Both the position numbers and the translations under genes were made by a program. The notes beneath the pieces are model-generated. The model had not been told where the DNA came from, did not search any database, and saw only the letters and a program-made list of their open reading frames with translations. 64,000 nt of DNA from Nitratifractor salsuginis DSM 16511 (GTDB lineage Bacteria > Campylobacterota > Campylobacteria > Campylobacterales > Sulfurovaceae), in contig NC_014935.1 of NCBI RefSeq assembly GCF_000186245.1, forward strand, positions 744,001 to 808,000, read 5' to 3'. Shown here one piece after another: positions 51,672 through 60,642 of the stretch (positions are counted from its first letter, which is position 1; every line of letters starts with the position of its first letter).

Positions 51672-52841
51672 TTAGTGGTAGAGGGTCGCGATGATGGCGT
51701 ATCCTACGAAGAACATCAAGTGGCTGATCCCTTCGAAGTAGTTGGTCTCTCCATCGTCGGTAGTTTTCCAGGCTAGGATGATGGTCAGGATCAAAGCTCC
51801 GATCTGGAAGGCGTTGAAGTCCAGGGTCAACTGGATGCCGTTGAAATAGGCCAGTCCCATCAGGATGGGTACTGTAAGCATAACGGAAACGGTGGAGGCG
51901 CCCATCGCGATATTGATGACCCGCTGGATCTCGTCGTCGCGGGCGGCTTTGATGGCGGTCATGATCTCCGGGGCTACGGCGATCAGCGCGATGATGAGCC
52001 CTGCCAGGCCGGTGGAGATTCCCTGTTCTTTGGCGATGGGCATTCCGTCGCTGGCCAGTAGCTCCGCCAAAACCCCCACGATGAGGATAAAGAAAAAGAT
52101 GGCGAAAAAGTTGGCCACGTTGCCCAAACGGTCGAAGATGTAATCTTCGTCCTCATCCTCCTCTTCGTCGTGTTTCTTCTTGATACGGAAGAGGCGGCTC
52201 TTGGCCGTGGCTTTGAAAAAGTGGGAGTGGGTCCGGGTTTGGAAGATGAAGATTGCCACATAGAAAAGGATCAGCATCGAAGCGATCATCACCGAAGCTT
52301 CGAAAAGCGTGTGGCTATCTTCGGAGTAGGTGAGGATACTGGGGACCAGCAGGGCCGAAGAAGCCACCAGCAGAATGGTGGTATAGGTGCTGGACGTGTC
52401 TTCGTTGTGCTCCTGCTCCTTGTAGCTCAGTCCTCCGATGAAGACCGCCAGGCCCAGCAGGACGTTCATATCGACGATCACGGCCGAGATGATTCCCCCT
52501 TTGACCGTTTCCAGGGCTGCGGGGTTGTGGACCCCCTCCCGGACGATCATAAAGAGAAGGATGATCTCTACCGCGACGGCGGAGAAGGTCAATACAAAAC
52601 TGGCATAGGGTTCGTCCAGCCGCTCGGCGAGGATCTCGGCGATCTCGGCGACGGTGATGGAAAAAGCACCGATAGCGATGGCGGCACTGATGACGGAAAT
52701 GTAGGGACTGTGCGTCATATGGAAATAGAAGGCCAGTGCTCCAAAGATGCTTCCGATGATGATGTCCGAATATTCAGAAAGAAAGTGAAGGGTAGGATTG
52801 TAGTGGGTGTGATTAGATCCCGACGGAGGTTGTGAATCCAA
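51672..52841 (-). CDS. ChaA-type Ca2+/H+ (cation/proton) antiporter
   Basis: The 389-residue membrane protein has the two inverted alpha repeats of the CaCA superfamily: SAAIAIGAFSITVAEIAEIL near residue 52 and GLIIALIAVAPEIMTAIKAARD near 285. An acidic cytoplasmic loop (KKHDEEEDEDEDY) sits near residue 217. It would exchange Ca2+ or Na+ for protons. The frame is open to 52928, but a TTG at 52841 follows CAGGAG at good spacing, and a TATGAT -10-like box lies upstream of it, so this start was chosen. Confidence 0.85.
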   Translation of the reverse strand: MDSQPPSGSNHTHYNPTLHFLSEYSDIIIGSIFGALAFYFHMTHSPYISVISAAIAIGAFSITVAEIAEILAERLDEPYASFVLTFSAVAVEIILLFMIVREGVHNPAALETVKGGIISAVIVDMNVLLGLAVFIGGLSYKEQEHNEDTSSTYTTILLVASSALLVPSILTYSEDSHTLFEASVMIASMLILFYVAIFIFQTRTHSHFFKATAKSRLFRIKKKHDEEEDEDEDYIFDRLGNVANFFAIFFFILIVGVLAELLASDGMPIAKEQGISTGLAGLIIALIAVAPEIMTAIKAARDDEIQRVINIAMGASTVSVMLTVPILMGLAYFNGIQLTLDFNAFQIGALILTIILAWKTTDDGETNYFEGISHLMFFVGYAIIATLYH

Positions 52842-52910
52842 GGTTTTGGCTCCTGTTTCAAAAGTTAAGGGCGAATCATACCATAAATGAAGAGATGGAA
52901 AAGTGAGGAT

Positions 52911-52958
52911 TAATGAGCAACCGAGCAACCGAGTAACCGAGTAACCGAATAATGGAGC
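52911..52958. repeat. composite intergenic repeat, copy C (octamers only)
   Basis: Four near-perfect AACCGAGY octamers and degenerate flanks (AATGAGC, AACCGAAT, AATGGAGC) lie between the antiporter promoter and the end of the NlpC gene. A degenerate CTCAACTCTCA follows up to the NlpC stop codon. The GC-rich hairpin is not seen here. Confidence 0.65.
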
Positions 52959-52983
52959 GATAGGGCTTCTCAGCGCTCAACTC

Positions 52984-54306
52984 TCAAAAGGTGATAATCT
53001 GCTGCAGGGTGTTGATCAGTTCGCTCTTTTTGCGGGTATTGGGGAGCTCGTCGCCCGGGTGGGTGGTGGTGATGATGGTGCGGCAGAGGGGGTATTTGCT
53101 CCAATCCTTTTGGCGGATGCCCCAATAGGTATGCATGATCACCGGTTCCCCTCTGTATTTCCCCAGATAGAGGGTGATATGCCCGGGGACATAGAGCATG
53201 GAGCGGAAGGGCTTGGCATAGCGGAGGATGGCGGCCTTTTTTTGAGTTGCAGGCAGCCCTTTGATCTTCGTGGCGTGACCCGCTTTCACCTGCTTGGCGG
53301 AGTTGCGCTTGAGAAAAATCCCGAATTCGGCGAAAAAGTCCCGGGTAGTGGCGGAGCAGTCCCGGGTCATCATCTTGCCGCCCCAGCCGTAGGGTTCTCC
53401 GTAGAGTTCCCGGGCGATCCTCGCGACGTTGCGCGGGGTGAAGCGCAGGGGTTTGAGGGCGATCAGCTTCTTGGAGGGACGTCGGATGCGGGTTAGGAGG
53501 GCTTGGCCCCGGGCGCCCCGTCGGGCGAAAAGGAGCCACCGGCCGCTGCGATCCAGGGGGAAGAGGGTGCTCATCTTGATGAGACTGTAGCGCTTCTTGC
53601 CTTCTTTGAGCCAGAGGTCGTCTTTGGTCGTCAGATAGTAGCGACCGGTTTTGAAAGCTTTGATAAAACGCTCATTGACCAGGGCGATGTCTTTTACCGG
53701 CACCCAGCCGTTGGCGTGGGCCGCCTGCACAAAGGCCCAGCGCCCGTCTTTGGAGTAGTGGGAGAGGTAGAGGGGGACATTGAGATGGAGTTCGCTGTTT
53801 TGCAGATAGTCGAAGGGAAAGCCCTCGGTGCTCTTCCAGGGGTCCCGGTAGGCGGGTGTGCGGGTCGGCAGGGCGCGCAGGTCGGTGTGCCGGACGCTGA
53901 TGGCCCGGGCACCCACACTGCCCAGCTTCTCCATCTGGGCGTTGCGGACCCAGGCTTGGCGGCGTTTCATCGGGATCAGCCGTTTGCGGGTATCGTAGAG
54001 CTTGCGCTTCAGTACAAAAGGGGTAGCCCAGAGGAGTTCCTCTTTGGGCTCCTCGATTCGGTAGCCAGGCTCCCAGGGGCTGAAGTAGATCCGGTTGTAT
54101 TCCCGGTCGTAAGCCAGCTGACGGCTGCGGCTCATCGGCCGGAGCTGCCGGGCATAGTAGGCGGGGTTCTGGGGGATGGTCCGCATATCCCGGACACTTT
54201 TGAAGGGGAGCCGGTCGATGGCGCTGCGGGGGCGCTTGCCGGGCTCCAGGTGCCAGGAGGCCAGGAGCCAGAGGGGCAATAAGCAGAGCCAGAGCGCTTG
54301 GATCAT
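52984..54306 (-). CDS. SH3-domain NlpC/P60 peptidoglycan hydrolase
   Basis: The 440-residue exported protein (signal MIQALWLCLLPLWLLASW) has an N-terminal stabilising domain, SH3b-like domains (residues ~130-280, SVRHTDLRALPTRTPAY) and a C-terminal NlpC/P60 (C40) domain. The catalytic cysteine is in RDCSATTRDFF near residue 316, the histidine in VPGHITLYLG near 375, and a third polar residue in IMHTYWG. It would cleave D-Glu-diaminopimelate bonds. Its ATG overlaps the DUF2905 stop. The stop codon abuts repeat copy C. Confidence 0.85.
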   Translation of the reverse strand: MIQALWLCLLPLWLLASWHLEPGKRPRSAIDRLPFKSVRDMRTIPQNPAYYARQLRPMSRSRQLAYDREYNRIYFSPWEPGYRIEEPKEELLWATPFVLKRKLYDTRKRLIPMKRRQAWVRNAQMEKLGSVGARAISVRHTDLRALPTRTPAYRDPWKSTEGFPFDYLQNSELHLNVPLYLSHYSKDGRWAFVQAAHANGWVPVKDIALVNERFIKAFKTGRYYLTTKDDLWLKEGKKRYSLIKMSTLFPLDRSGRWLLFARRGARGQALLTRIRRPSKKLIALKPLRFTPRNVARIARELYGEPYGWGGKMMTRDCSATTRDFFAEFGIFLKRNSAKQVKAGHATKIKGLPATQKKAAILRYAKPFRSMLYVPGHITLYLGKYRGEPVIMHTYWGIRQKDWSKYPLCRTIITTTHPGDELPNTRKKSELINTLQQIITF

Positions 54307-54503
54307 CGGTTGAAGAGCCAGAGAATGAGGCTGAAGAGGATGGAAAGCAGCAGCATCGAGGTGATGGGAGCGTAAAAGACGAAGTTTTCCCCCTGATAGC
54401 GGATATCACCGGGAAGCTTGCCGAACCATCCCAGCAGCCCATACTGCAAAGCCGCTCCCAGCAGGATCAGGAAGAGTCCCAAAACCATCAGCACTTTTCC
54501 CAT
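54303..54503 (-). CDS. DUF2905 small membrane protein
   Basis: A 66-residue protein with two membrane helices (residues 3-22 and 44-64) around the conserved loop LGWFGKLPGDIRYQGENFVFYAPI, which is the DUF2905 signature. The surrounding frame is open for nearly 600 codons on this strand, but that is a shadow of rmuC; the ATG at 54503 is the only sensible start. It is coupled to the NlpC/P60 gene (ATGA overlap). Function unknown. Confidence 0.85.
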   Translation of the reverse strand: MGKVLMVLGLFLILLGAALQYGLLGWFGKLPGDIRYQGENFVFYAPITSMLLLSILFSLILWLFNR

Positions 54504-54634
54504 AGAGGCTCCTTGGCATTTTCCAATGATTATAACACGCAGCGGTGACCCTCGGAAGTGCTTTCGATATTTTTGCATTGCGCTTTCATTTATGACACCG
54601 TGACATCCTTGTGGAGTCTTCGGGCTTTGGCCGA

Positions 54635-54640
54635 TATAAT
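54635..54640 (+). promoter_or_regulatory. -10 box of rmuC
   Basis: TATAAT lies 28 bases before the ATG at 54669. Confidence 0.5.
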
Positions 54641-54668
54641 TGAGTAACAATTCAAAATATGGAGCAAT

Positions 54669-56105
54669 ATGGAACTTCACATCGATCCGGAACAATTGCG
54701 AAATCTTCTCTGGCTTCTTGGCGGTTTCGTCGGGGGAGTCCTGCTTACCACACTCTGGGCCTGGCGCCTGGCTTCCCTGCGTCGCCGCCGCTGGGAGGAG
54801 GAGCGCCAAACCTTTGAGGAGCGTCTGGCGGAGTCGGAGATCCGGGAGGTGCAGCAGCAGGAGCGCCTGAGCCGACTGGAGCAGGAGCGTATCCGCCTCC
54901 TGACGGAGCTGAAGCGGATTCCCGAGCTCAGGGGCGAGCTCGAGGAAGCGCAGCGCCGGCTCGATCTTGGGGCAGAGGAGCGCTCGGAGCTGGAGCGGGA
55001 GGCAGAACGCCTGCAGACCCGTCTCGAGGAGCAGGAGCGCCACTACCGGCAGCTCACCGAAGAGCTCAAAGAAGCCCGTGAGACCCAGCGCAAAGAGTTC
55101 GAGCGCCTGGCGTCGCAGATTATGGAGCGCAACGCCCTGCGTTTCAAGGCAGTTTCCCAGGAGGGCGTAGCCCAGATCCTCAAGCCTCTGCAGCAGCAGG
55201 TGGAGAGCTTTCGCAAGCGGATCGACGAAGTCCATGGAGAGGAGAGCCGGGAGCTGGCGAGTCTGCTGGGAGAGATCCGCACCCTGCGGGAGCTCAATCA
55301 GCGCATCGGCAAGGAGGCGGAGAATCTGACCCGGGCGCTCAAAGGAGAGAGCAAGACTCAGGGGATCTGGGGGGAGATGGTGCTGGAGCGGATCCTGGAG
55401 GCTTCGGGCCTGCGCCGGGGCGAAGAGTTCGAGCGGGAAGTGAGCCTGCAGGATGGGCAAAACCGCCGCTTCCGCCCTGATGTGATCGTGCATCTGCCAG
55501 GCGGGCGGGATATCGTCATCGACGCCAAAACTTCCCTGCGGGCCTACGAACGCTATGTGAACGCCGAGAGCGAGGAGGAGCGCCACCTCCACGCTCGGGC
55601 CCATCTGAGCGCGGTCAAAGAGCACATCGCTGCCCTGGCGGAGAAGAACTATGCCGGATTGGAGGGGATCGAGACGCTGGATTTTATCTTTATGTTCCTC
55701 CCTATCGAGGGGGCTTTGAGCCTGGCGCTGCAGGAGGATCCGGGGCTTTATGAGCGGGCGCTGGAGCGTAAGATCGTGCTGGTGAGTCCCACGACGCTGC
55801 TGGTGGCCCTGCGGGCGGTGGAGAGCAGTTGGAAGCGGGAGCGCCAGAACCGCAACGCGAGGGAGATCGCCCGCCGCGCCGGTGCGCTTTACGACAAGTT
55901 TGCCCTCTTTGCCACCGATCTGGAGAAGCTGGGGCGACAGATCGAAACGACCCAGGGCACCTACCGGACCCTCTGGAACCGCCTGGGGCAGGGCAAAGGC
56001 AATATCCTCCGCCAGATCGAGGGGCTGCGGGAGTTGGGCGCCTCCACGAGCAAAGAGTTGCCGCCAAAGCTCAGGGAGGAATTGGAAGAGGAGCCTCAAA
56101 GCTGA
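54669..56105 (+). CDS. rmuC: DNA recombination protein RmuC
   Basis: RmuC limits inversions at short inverted repeats in E. coli and has a nuclease-like core. The 478-residue protein has an N-terminal membrane anchor (LLWLLGGFVGGVLLTTLWAW), a long coiled coil rich in Glu, Arg and Leu (residues 30-175) and the RmuC domain (from about 225: QGIWGEMVLERILEASGLRRGEEF, RPDVIVHLPGGRDIVIDAKTSL with the E-D-DxK pattern of PD-(D/E)XK folds). Start ATG follows GGAGCA. Confidence 0.93.
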   Translation: MELHIDPEQLRNLLWLLGGFVGGVLLTTLWAWRLASLRRRRWEEERQTFEERLAESEIREVQQQERLSRLEQERIRLLTELKRIPELRGELEEAQRRLDLGAEERSELEREAERLQTRLEEQERHYRQLTEELKEARETQRKEFERLASQIMERNALRFKAVSQEGVAQILKPLQQQVESFRKRIDEVHGEESRELASLLGEIRTLRELNQRIGKEAENLTRALKGESKTQGIWGEMVLERILEASGLRRGEEFEREVSLQDGQNRRFRPDVIVHLPGGRDIVIDAKTSLRAYERYVNAESEEERHLHARAHLSAVKEHIAALAEKNYAGLEGIETLDFIFMFLPIEGALSLALQEDPGLYERALERKIVLVSPTTLLVALRAVESSWKRERQNRNAREIARRAGALYDKFALFATDLEKLGRQIETTQGTYRTLWNRLGQGKGNILRQIEGLRELGASTSKELPPKLREELEEEPQS

Positions 56106-56189
56106 AAAGATAGTTTGCCTTAAGATTCAAAAACCTTGCATCGAAACCCGTGTTTGCCGGGAATGTCGATCACCTGCCGTGCTCCAAGT

Positions 56190-56528
56190 TCAAAGATCGC
56201 TTTCTGCTTTATCCCGTAACTGCTCATCACCCCATTTTTGCAATGCATCGAGGATCGGCAACAGGCTTTGGCCCTTTGGGGTGAGGGAGTATTCCACTTT
56301 CGGTGGGACGACGGGGTAGACTTCGCGGTGGATCAGTCCCTCCTCTTCGAGGCGGCGGAGGGTCTGGGTGAGCATCTTTTGGGTGATGCCTTTGAGCTCC
56401 CGCCGGAGTTGGGAGTAGCGTAGGGTGCCGCGGCGCCCCAGATAGAAGAGCACCAAACCTTTCCACTTGCCGCTGAGGATCTCCAGAGCGTATTCAAAGG
56501 GGCAGATAAACTCTTTTTGCTGTTCCAT
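56190..56528 (-). CDS. HxlR-family transcriptional regulator
   Basis: The 112-residue protein is a winged-helix DUF24/HxlR regulator: CPFEYALEILSGKWKGLVLFYLGRRGTLRYSQLRREL and ITQKMLTQTLRRLEEEGLIHREVYPVVPPKVEYSLTPKG are the diagnostic blocks. An N-terminal cysteine (Cys9 in EFICPFEYA) is the redox or electrophile sensor in several members. The ATG at 56528 with AAAGGA upstream was preferred over 56552. It is divergent from the isochorismatase-family gene and probably controls it from the 98-bp shared promoter region. Confidence 0.92.
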   Translation of the reverse strand: MEQQKEFICPFEYALEILSGKWKGLVLFYLGRRGTLRYSQLRRELKGITQKMLTQTLRRLEEEGLIHREVYPVVPPKVEYSLTPKGQSLLPILDALQKWGDEQLRDKAESDL

Positions 56529-56626
56529 CGGTATCCTTTTGGTATGTATCATACTTTTTAGTCAGTTCTTGACAAAAGTATACCGGCTCTATAGACTGTC
56601 GACAAATTTATCTCTCAGGAGCTGAA

Positions 56627-57175
56627 ATGAACGAGATCGATGCGATGCTGATCGTCGATATGCAAAAAGATTACTATCCCGGTGGCCGCTGTGAACTTAG
56701 CGGGATTCTCACGGCCCACGCCAATACCTTGCGCCTGATCCGCCAAGCCGAAGTACGCGGGATCGAGCGGATCTATGTGCGGCATATCGCCGATGAAGAG
56801 GCCGCTTTTTTCGCCCAGGGGAGTGAAGGGTCAGAACTCCACGAGGAGCTGCCTCGGCAAGAGAAGGAGCGGATCGTCATCAAAGCCCACCCCAACAGTT
56901 TCCGGGATACGGAGCTGGATGCCTATCTCAAAGAGCGCGGCCATCGCCGTTTGCTCATCTGTGGCGCGATGACCCATATGTGCATCGATACCACCGTACG
57001 AGCGGGGTATGACCTGGGGTACGCGATCACTCTGGCCCATAACGCCTGTGCGACCAGGAATCTCTATTTCGGGGGAGAGAGGATACCCGCCCAAACGGTT
57101 CACAACAGTTTTGTCGCGGCAATGGACGGGAAATTCTGCCGGGCCGAATCGACGGAACGGTTGATCGGCATTTAG
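56627..57175 (+). CDS. isochorismatase-family cysteine hydrolase
   Basis: The 182-residue protein has the family catalytic triad: Asp in LIVDMQKDYY (residue ~10), Lys in VIKAHPNSF (~85) and Cys in GAMTHMCIDTTVRAG (~118), together with the cis-peptide before the Cys region. Members hydrolyse isochorismate, nicotinamide or related amides; the substrate is not clear. The divergent HxlR regulator suggests induction by an electrophilic or oxidising compound. Confidence 0.88.
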   Translation: MNEIDAMLIVDMQKDYYPGGRCELSGILTAHANTLRLIRQAEVRGIERIYVRHIADEEAAFFAQGSEGSELHEELPRQEKERIVIKAHPNSFRDTELDAYLKERGHRRLLICGAMTHMCIDTTVRAGYDLGYAITLAHNACATRNLYFGGERIPAQTVHNSFVAAMDGKFCRAESTERLIGI

Positions 57176-57285
57176 AAGCGCTTTAGGCACTATGCTCCTA
57201 AGAGTTATCTTGAATAAGAATAAAATGATGAGGTAAGGATGGGTATGATATCATACATATAGTTCATACATACAAAGGATCTGCC

Positions 57286-57534
57286 TTGACTGTAAGAAAA
57301 AACTTCAACTTCGACGAGACGGTGGCAAAGCATCTCGAAGAGATCGCCAAAGCGGAGGGAAAGACACAGACGCAAATCGCTCAGGAAGCGATCGAGGAGC
57401 GCTATCGACAGATAGCCAATAAGAAAAAGTTGGAAATATTTGATGAGATCCAAGATGCTTTCCATGGAGTATTGACCGATGTGGATGCCAAAGCTGTACG
57501 TATCGAACAGGCCATAGAGAAATATGGCAAATAA
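57286..57534 (+). CDS. RHH-type antitoxin of a PIN toxin-antitoxin pair
   Basis: The 82-residue protein has a ribbon-helix-helix pattern (TVRKNFNFDETVAKHLEEIAKAEGKTQTQIAQEAIEERY), an N-terminal DNA-binding and dimerisation fold, followed by an acidic tail that would block the toxin. It starts with TTG at 57286 preceded by AAAGGAT. It overlaps the PIN gene by 11 bases. Confidence 0.85.
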   Translation: MTVRKNFNFDETVAKHLEEIAKAEGKTQTQIAQEAIEERYRQIANKKKLEIFDEIQDAFHGVLTDVDAKAVRIEQAIEKYGK

Positions 57535-57940
57535 TATCTATTTCGATACCAATATCTTTCTCGATCTTCTCGACAGTACACGTCCTTTTGCCAAGGCGTC
57601 GGCAACGCTCTTTAGAGAACTTTTGGAAGAGGGGAAAACCGTCTACATCAACTCTGATACCGTGACGACAGCATTCTATGTGATGAGTCGGGCAAGACGA
57701 TACCCACCGGAGGAGCTCTGTAAATTTTTTCAGAAACTCGTCTCTCTTTTCGTGATCGTGCCTGTTGAGAATAGTGAAGCAATGGATGCGTTCTCACTCT
57801 GTGCAGATCCAAACAATCCCTATGAGGATTATGAGGATACTTTGCAGTATATCTGCGCCAAAAAGATCGGTGCGGAATTTATCGTCACTAACGATCAATC
57901 ATTCGTGGAGTTGGATATAGAGGTTCGAAGTGTGCTGTAG
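57524..57940 (+). CDS. PIN-domain RNase toxin
   Basis: The 138-residue protein has the PIN acidic residues: Asp in IYFDTNIFLDLL (residue ~7), Glu in YPPEELCKFF-side helix, Asp in NNPYEDYEDTLQYICA and Asp in EFIVTNDQSFV. PIN toxins cleave tRNA, rRNA or mRNA. With the overlapping RHH gene it forms a type II toxin-antitoxin pair. Confidence 0.88.
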   Translation: MANNIYFDTNIFLDLLDSTRPFAKASATLFRELLEEGKTVYINSDTVTTAFYVMSRARRYPPEELCKFFQKLVSLFVIVPVENSEAMDAFSLCADPNNPYEDYEDTLQYICAKKIGAEFIVTNDQSFVELDIEVRSVL

Positions 57941-57959
57941 CCCTTTTTCATTTCACTGT

Positions 57960-58146
57960 GTCATTCCCGGCTTTGATAAGATGGCAGAGAGTCGAAGCTC
58001 AATGGACCCCCATTGCCCAGGAGTCGGGCTTTTATGACCTCAGCCATTTTGTCAAAAACTTCCAGCGGGCCTATTCGCTAAGCCCCGGCAAGTACCGTGG
58101 GGAATCCAGGAAACTCTCAGCCTTTGATATAATCGAAGAAGAATGA
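57960..58146 (+). pseudogene. AraC-family regulator remnant (C-terminal HTH)
   Basis: The frame encodes WTPIAQESGFYDLSHFVKNFQRAYSLSPGKYR, which matches the second helix-turn-helix of AraC regulators (I-A-x-x-x-G-F-x-D-x-S-H-F-x-x-x-F-K-R-x-x-G-x-S-P-x-x-Y-R). The rest of the protein is absent; the preceding gene is the unrelated PIN toxin. Its end overlaps the open frame before the HAD gene. It is most likely a leftover of a larger gene. Confidence 0.65.
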
Positions 58147-58166
58147 CTTGTCGCAGGAGGTACGCC

Positions 58167-58928
58167 GTGAAGAACGTCAAAGGGATTCTGATGGATATCG
58201 GCGGGGTGCTCTATGTGGGCGAGACCCCGGTGGCTGGAGCAGTGGAGGCGGTAGCCAAGCTCCGGGAACGCTATGCCCTGTGCTTCGTGACCAATACGAC
58301 CCGGCGTTCCCCCGAAAGCGTGCGGCAGAAGCTTTTGAAGATGGGCTTTGCCATCACACCCGAGCAGCTTTTTACGGCTCTGGCGGCGGCTCGGCGCATC
58401 GTCGAAGAGGCGGAGGGAAGGGCCGTGACGATCCTCACCGAAGAGGCGGAGAGGTACTTCGGCGAACTGTGCAGTATCGATACGGTTTCCCACTTTGTCG
58501 TGGTGGGGGATGCGGGAGAGAATTTTACCTTTGCGCGGATGAACCGGGGCTTCCGCGCCCTGATCCGCGGCGCCCGGCTCATCGCCGCGGCCCGGAACCG
58601 CTATTTCAAGGATGCTGACGGTGAACTTTCGCTGGACGCCGGAGGTTTCGTCAAAGCCCTGGAGTATGCGGCGGGGACGGAGGCGACGGTGGTGGGTAAA
58701 CCGAGCTGGGAGTTTTTCCATCAGGCGCTGAAGTCGATGGGTGTGCGCCCCGAAGAGGCGATCATGGTAGGTGACGACATTGAGAGCGATATCGCCGGAG
58801 CCCAGGCGGCCGGCATCCGCGCGGTGATGGTACGCACGGGCAAATTCCGCCCTGCCGACCTGGAGGGGGCGATCTTCCCCGACGCGGTTATCGACTCGGT
58901 GGCTGAGCTGCCGGAGCTGCTCGAATAG
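58167..58928 (+). CDS. HAD-IIA hydrolase, LHPP/HDHD2-like
   Basis: The 253-residue protein belongs to HAD subfamily IIA: motif I MDIGGVLYVGETPV (D-I-G/S-G pattern typical of the LHPP/HDHD2 group), FVTNTTRRS, a cap domain, and motif IV IMVGDDIESDIAGAQAAG. These enzymes act on small phosphates (for instance phospholysine or pyrophosphate). GTG at 58167 with AGGAGG upstream was chosen over a longer ATG start at 58143. Confidence 0.82.
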   Translation: MKNVKGILMDIGGVLYVGETPVAGAVEAVAKLRERYALCFVTNTTRRSPESVRQKLLKMGFAITPEQLFTALAAARRIVEEAEGRAVTILTEEAERYFGELCSIDTVSHFVVVGDAGENFTFARMNRGFRALIRGARLIAAARNRYFKDADGELSLDAGGFVKALEYAAGTEATVVGKPSWEFFHQALKSMGVRPEEAIMVGDDIESDIAGAQAAGIRAVMVRTGKFRPADLEGAIFPDAVIDSVAELPELLE

Positions 58929-58985
58929 GGCTTTTTATCCCCATTTACGATAAAATTTCCCATACTTCACAACAAGGATGCATCT

Positions 58986-59927
58986 ATGTCAGTCAAATGC
59001 GCCTTCCTCTTCCCCGGCCAGGGGTCCCAGGCTGTGGGAATGGGGAAAGATTTCTACGATAACAGCGAAAGTGTGCGGGATCTTTTCGATGCCGCTTCCA
59101 AGCGGACCGGGATCGATTTCGCCGAGCTGCTCTTTACCGAGAATGACCGCCTGGAGCAAACGGAGTTCACCCAGCCGGCGATCCTGCTGGTGAGTGCGGC
59201 CGCCCACAAGCTCTTCGAGAACGAAATGCCCATCAAACCGGTTTTCGCTCTGGGGCACTCCCTGGGCGAATTTTCGGCATTGGCGGGCGTAGGAGCTCTG
59301 GATACGGTGGACGCGGTAGAGCTGGTGAATCTGCGGGGACGCTTGATGGCCGATGCCTGCGCCGACCAGGATGTGGGGATGCTGGTGAGCCTGGGATTGG
59401 ACGATGAGACCGTGGAGCGGCTCTGCGAAGAGCAGCGCGCCCAGGGGCGGCAGGTTTGGCCGGTCAACTACAATGCCGAAGGCCAGATCGTCATCGCCGG
59501 GATCAAAGAGGACCTCAAAGCTCTGGAACCGATCCTCAAGGAAGCCGGCGCGCGGCGTGCTATGCTGCTCAATATGTCCGTCGCCAGCCACTGCCCGCTG
59601 CTGCAAAGCGCCGTGGAACCCCTGGCCGAGGCGCTGGAGAATACCCTGCGTGACGAGTTCGTCGCCCCGGTAGTCTCCAACGTCACCGCCGAGAAATACA
59701 GTGACAAGGCCACGGCGCTGGAGCTGCTGCCCAAACAGTTGGTCTCTCCCGTGCTCTACAAGCAGTCCATCGCCAGGCACGACGATGAGGTCGATTGCTA
59801 CATCGAGTTCGGCCATGGCGCCGTCCTCAAAGGGCTCAACCGCCGGGCGACCAAAAAGCCCCACTTCAATGTTTCGGATATGGCCTCGCTGGAAGCGACC
59901 CTCCAGGCGATCGGCGAAATGCAATGA
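58986..59927 (+). CDS. fabD: malonyl-CoA:ACP transacylase
   Basis: FabD loads malonate onto acyl carrier protein at the start of fatty-acid synthesis. The 313-residue protein has the N-terminal FPGQGSQAVGMG, the active-site Ser in GHSLGEFSAL (Ser near residue 90), the QPAILLVSAA block and the catalytic His in NMSVASHCPLL (near 200). It overlaps the nucleosidase gene by 4 bases. Confidence 0.96.
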   Translation: MSVKCAFLFPGQGSQAVGMGKDFYDNSESVRDLFDAASKRTGIDFAELLFTENDRLEQTEFTQPAILLVSAAAHKLFENEMPIKPVFALGHSLGEFSALAGVGALDTVDAVELVNLRGRLMADACADQDVGMLVSLGLDDETVERLCEEQRAQGRQVWPVNYNAEGQIVIAGIKEDLKALEPILKEAGARRAMLLNMSVASHCPLLQSAVEPLAEALENTLRDEFVAPVVSNVTAEKYSDKATALELLPKQLVSPVLYKQSIARHDDEVDCYIEFGHGAVLKGLNRRATKKPHFNVSDMASLEATLQAIGEMQ

Positions 59928-60628
59928 GAATTGCATTGATGGGGGCGATGCCCGAGGAGATCGAGCCGCTGCTGGAGAAGATCGACGATATCTGCCTGAC
60001 GGAGTACGGCGCCAACCGATACTACATCGGCACCTATGCCGGTAAAGAGGTGGTGGTGGCCTACTCCAAGATCGGAAAGGTCTTCGCCTCCCTGACCGCG
60101 GCGATGTTGTTGGAGAAGTTTGGCTGCGATACTTTGCTCTTTTCCGGAGTGGCGGGGGCGATCCGTGAGGATCTGCATATCGGCGACCTGATCATGGCCG
60201 AGAGCCTCTGCCAACACGACCTGGACATCACTGCCTTCGGCCACCCCTACGGCTATGTCCCCGAGGGCAAAGTCTATGTCCCCACCGACGAGAAGCTCCG
60301 CGCCCTGGCCCGTCAAGTCGCACGGGAAAAGGGGATCGAGCTCAAAGAGGGGATCATCGCCACCGGTGATCAATTCATCGCCGATCCCGAGCGCAAAGCC
60401 TGGATCGCCGAGACCTTCAACGCCGCGGCTCTGGAGATGGAGGGCGCGGCCGTCGCGGTGGTCTGCGATGCCCTGGAAGTCCCCTTTTTCGTTCTGCGTG
60501 CTATCAGCGACAGTGCCGATATGGAAGCGGGCTTCGATTTTGACGCCTTTTTGCACAAGTCGGCACGCATCAGCGCCGACTTCATTCTGGAGATGGTGCG
60601 CCGCCTCCCCGACGGGGATAACGACTGA
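59924..60628 (+). CDS. mtnN: 5'-methylthioadenosine/S-adenosylhomocysteine (aminodeoxyfutalosine) nucleosidase
   Basis: The 234-residue protein is an MTA/SAH nucleosidase: MRIALMGAMPEEIEPLLEKI at the N terminus, FSGVAGAIREDLHIGDLI, the substrate motif ALEMEGAAVAVVC (near residue 170) and the catalytic Asp in AISDSAD. In Campylobacterota the same enzyme also cleaves 6-amino-6-deoxyfutalosine in menaquinone synthesis. Its ATG overlaps the fabD stop. Confidence 0.93.
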   Translation: MRIALMGAMPEEIEPLLEKIDDICLTEYGANRYYIGTYAGKEVVVAYSKIGKVFASLTAAMLLEKFGCDTLLFSGVAGAIREDLHIGDLIMAESLCQHDLDITAFGHPYGYVPEGKVYVPTDEKLRALARQVAREKGIELKEGIIATGDQFIADPERKAWIAETFNAAALEMEGAAVAVVCDALEVPFFVLRAISDSADMEAGFDFDAFLHKSARISADFILEMVRRLPDGDND

Positions 60629-60642
60629 AAAGGCTAGAAGGA

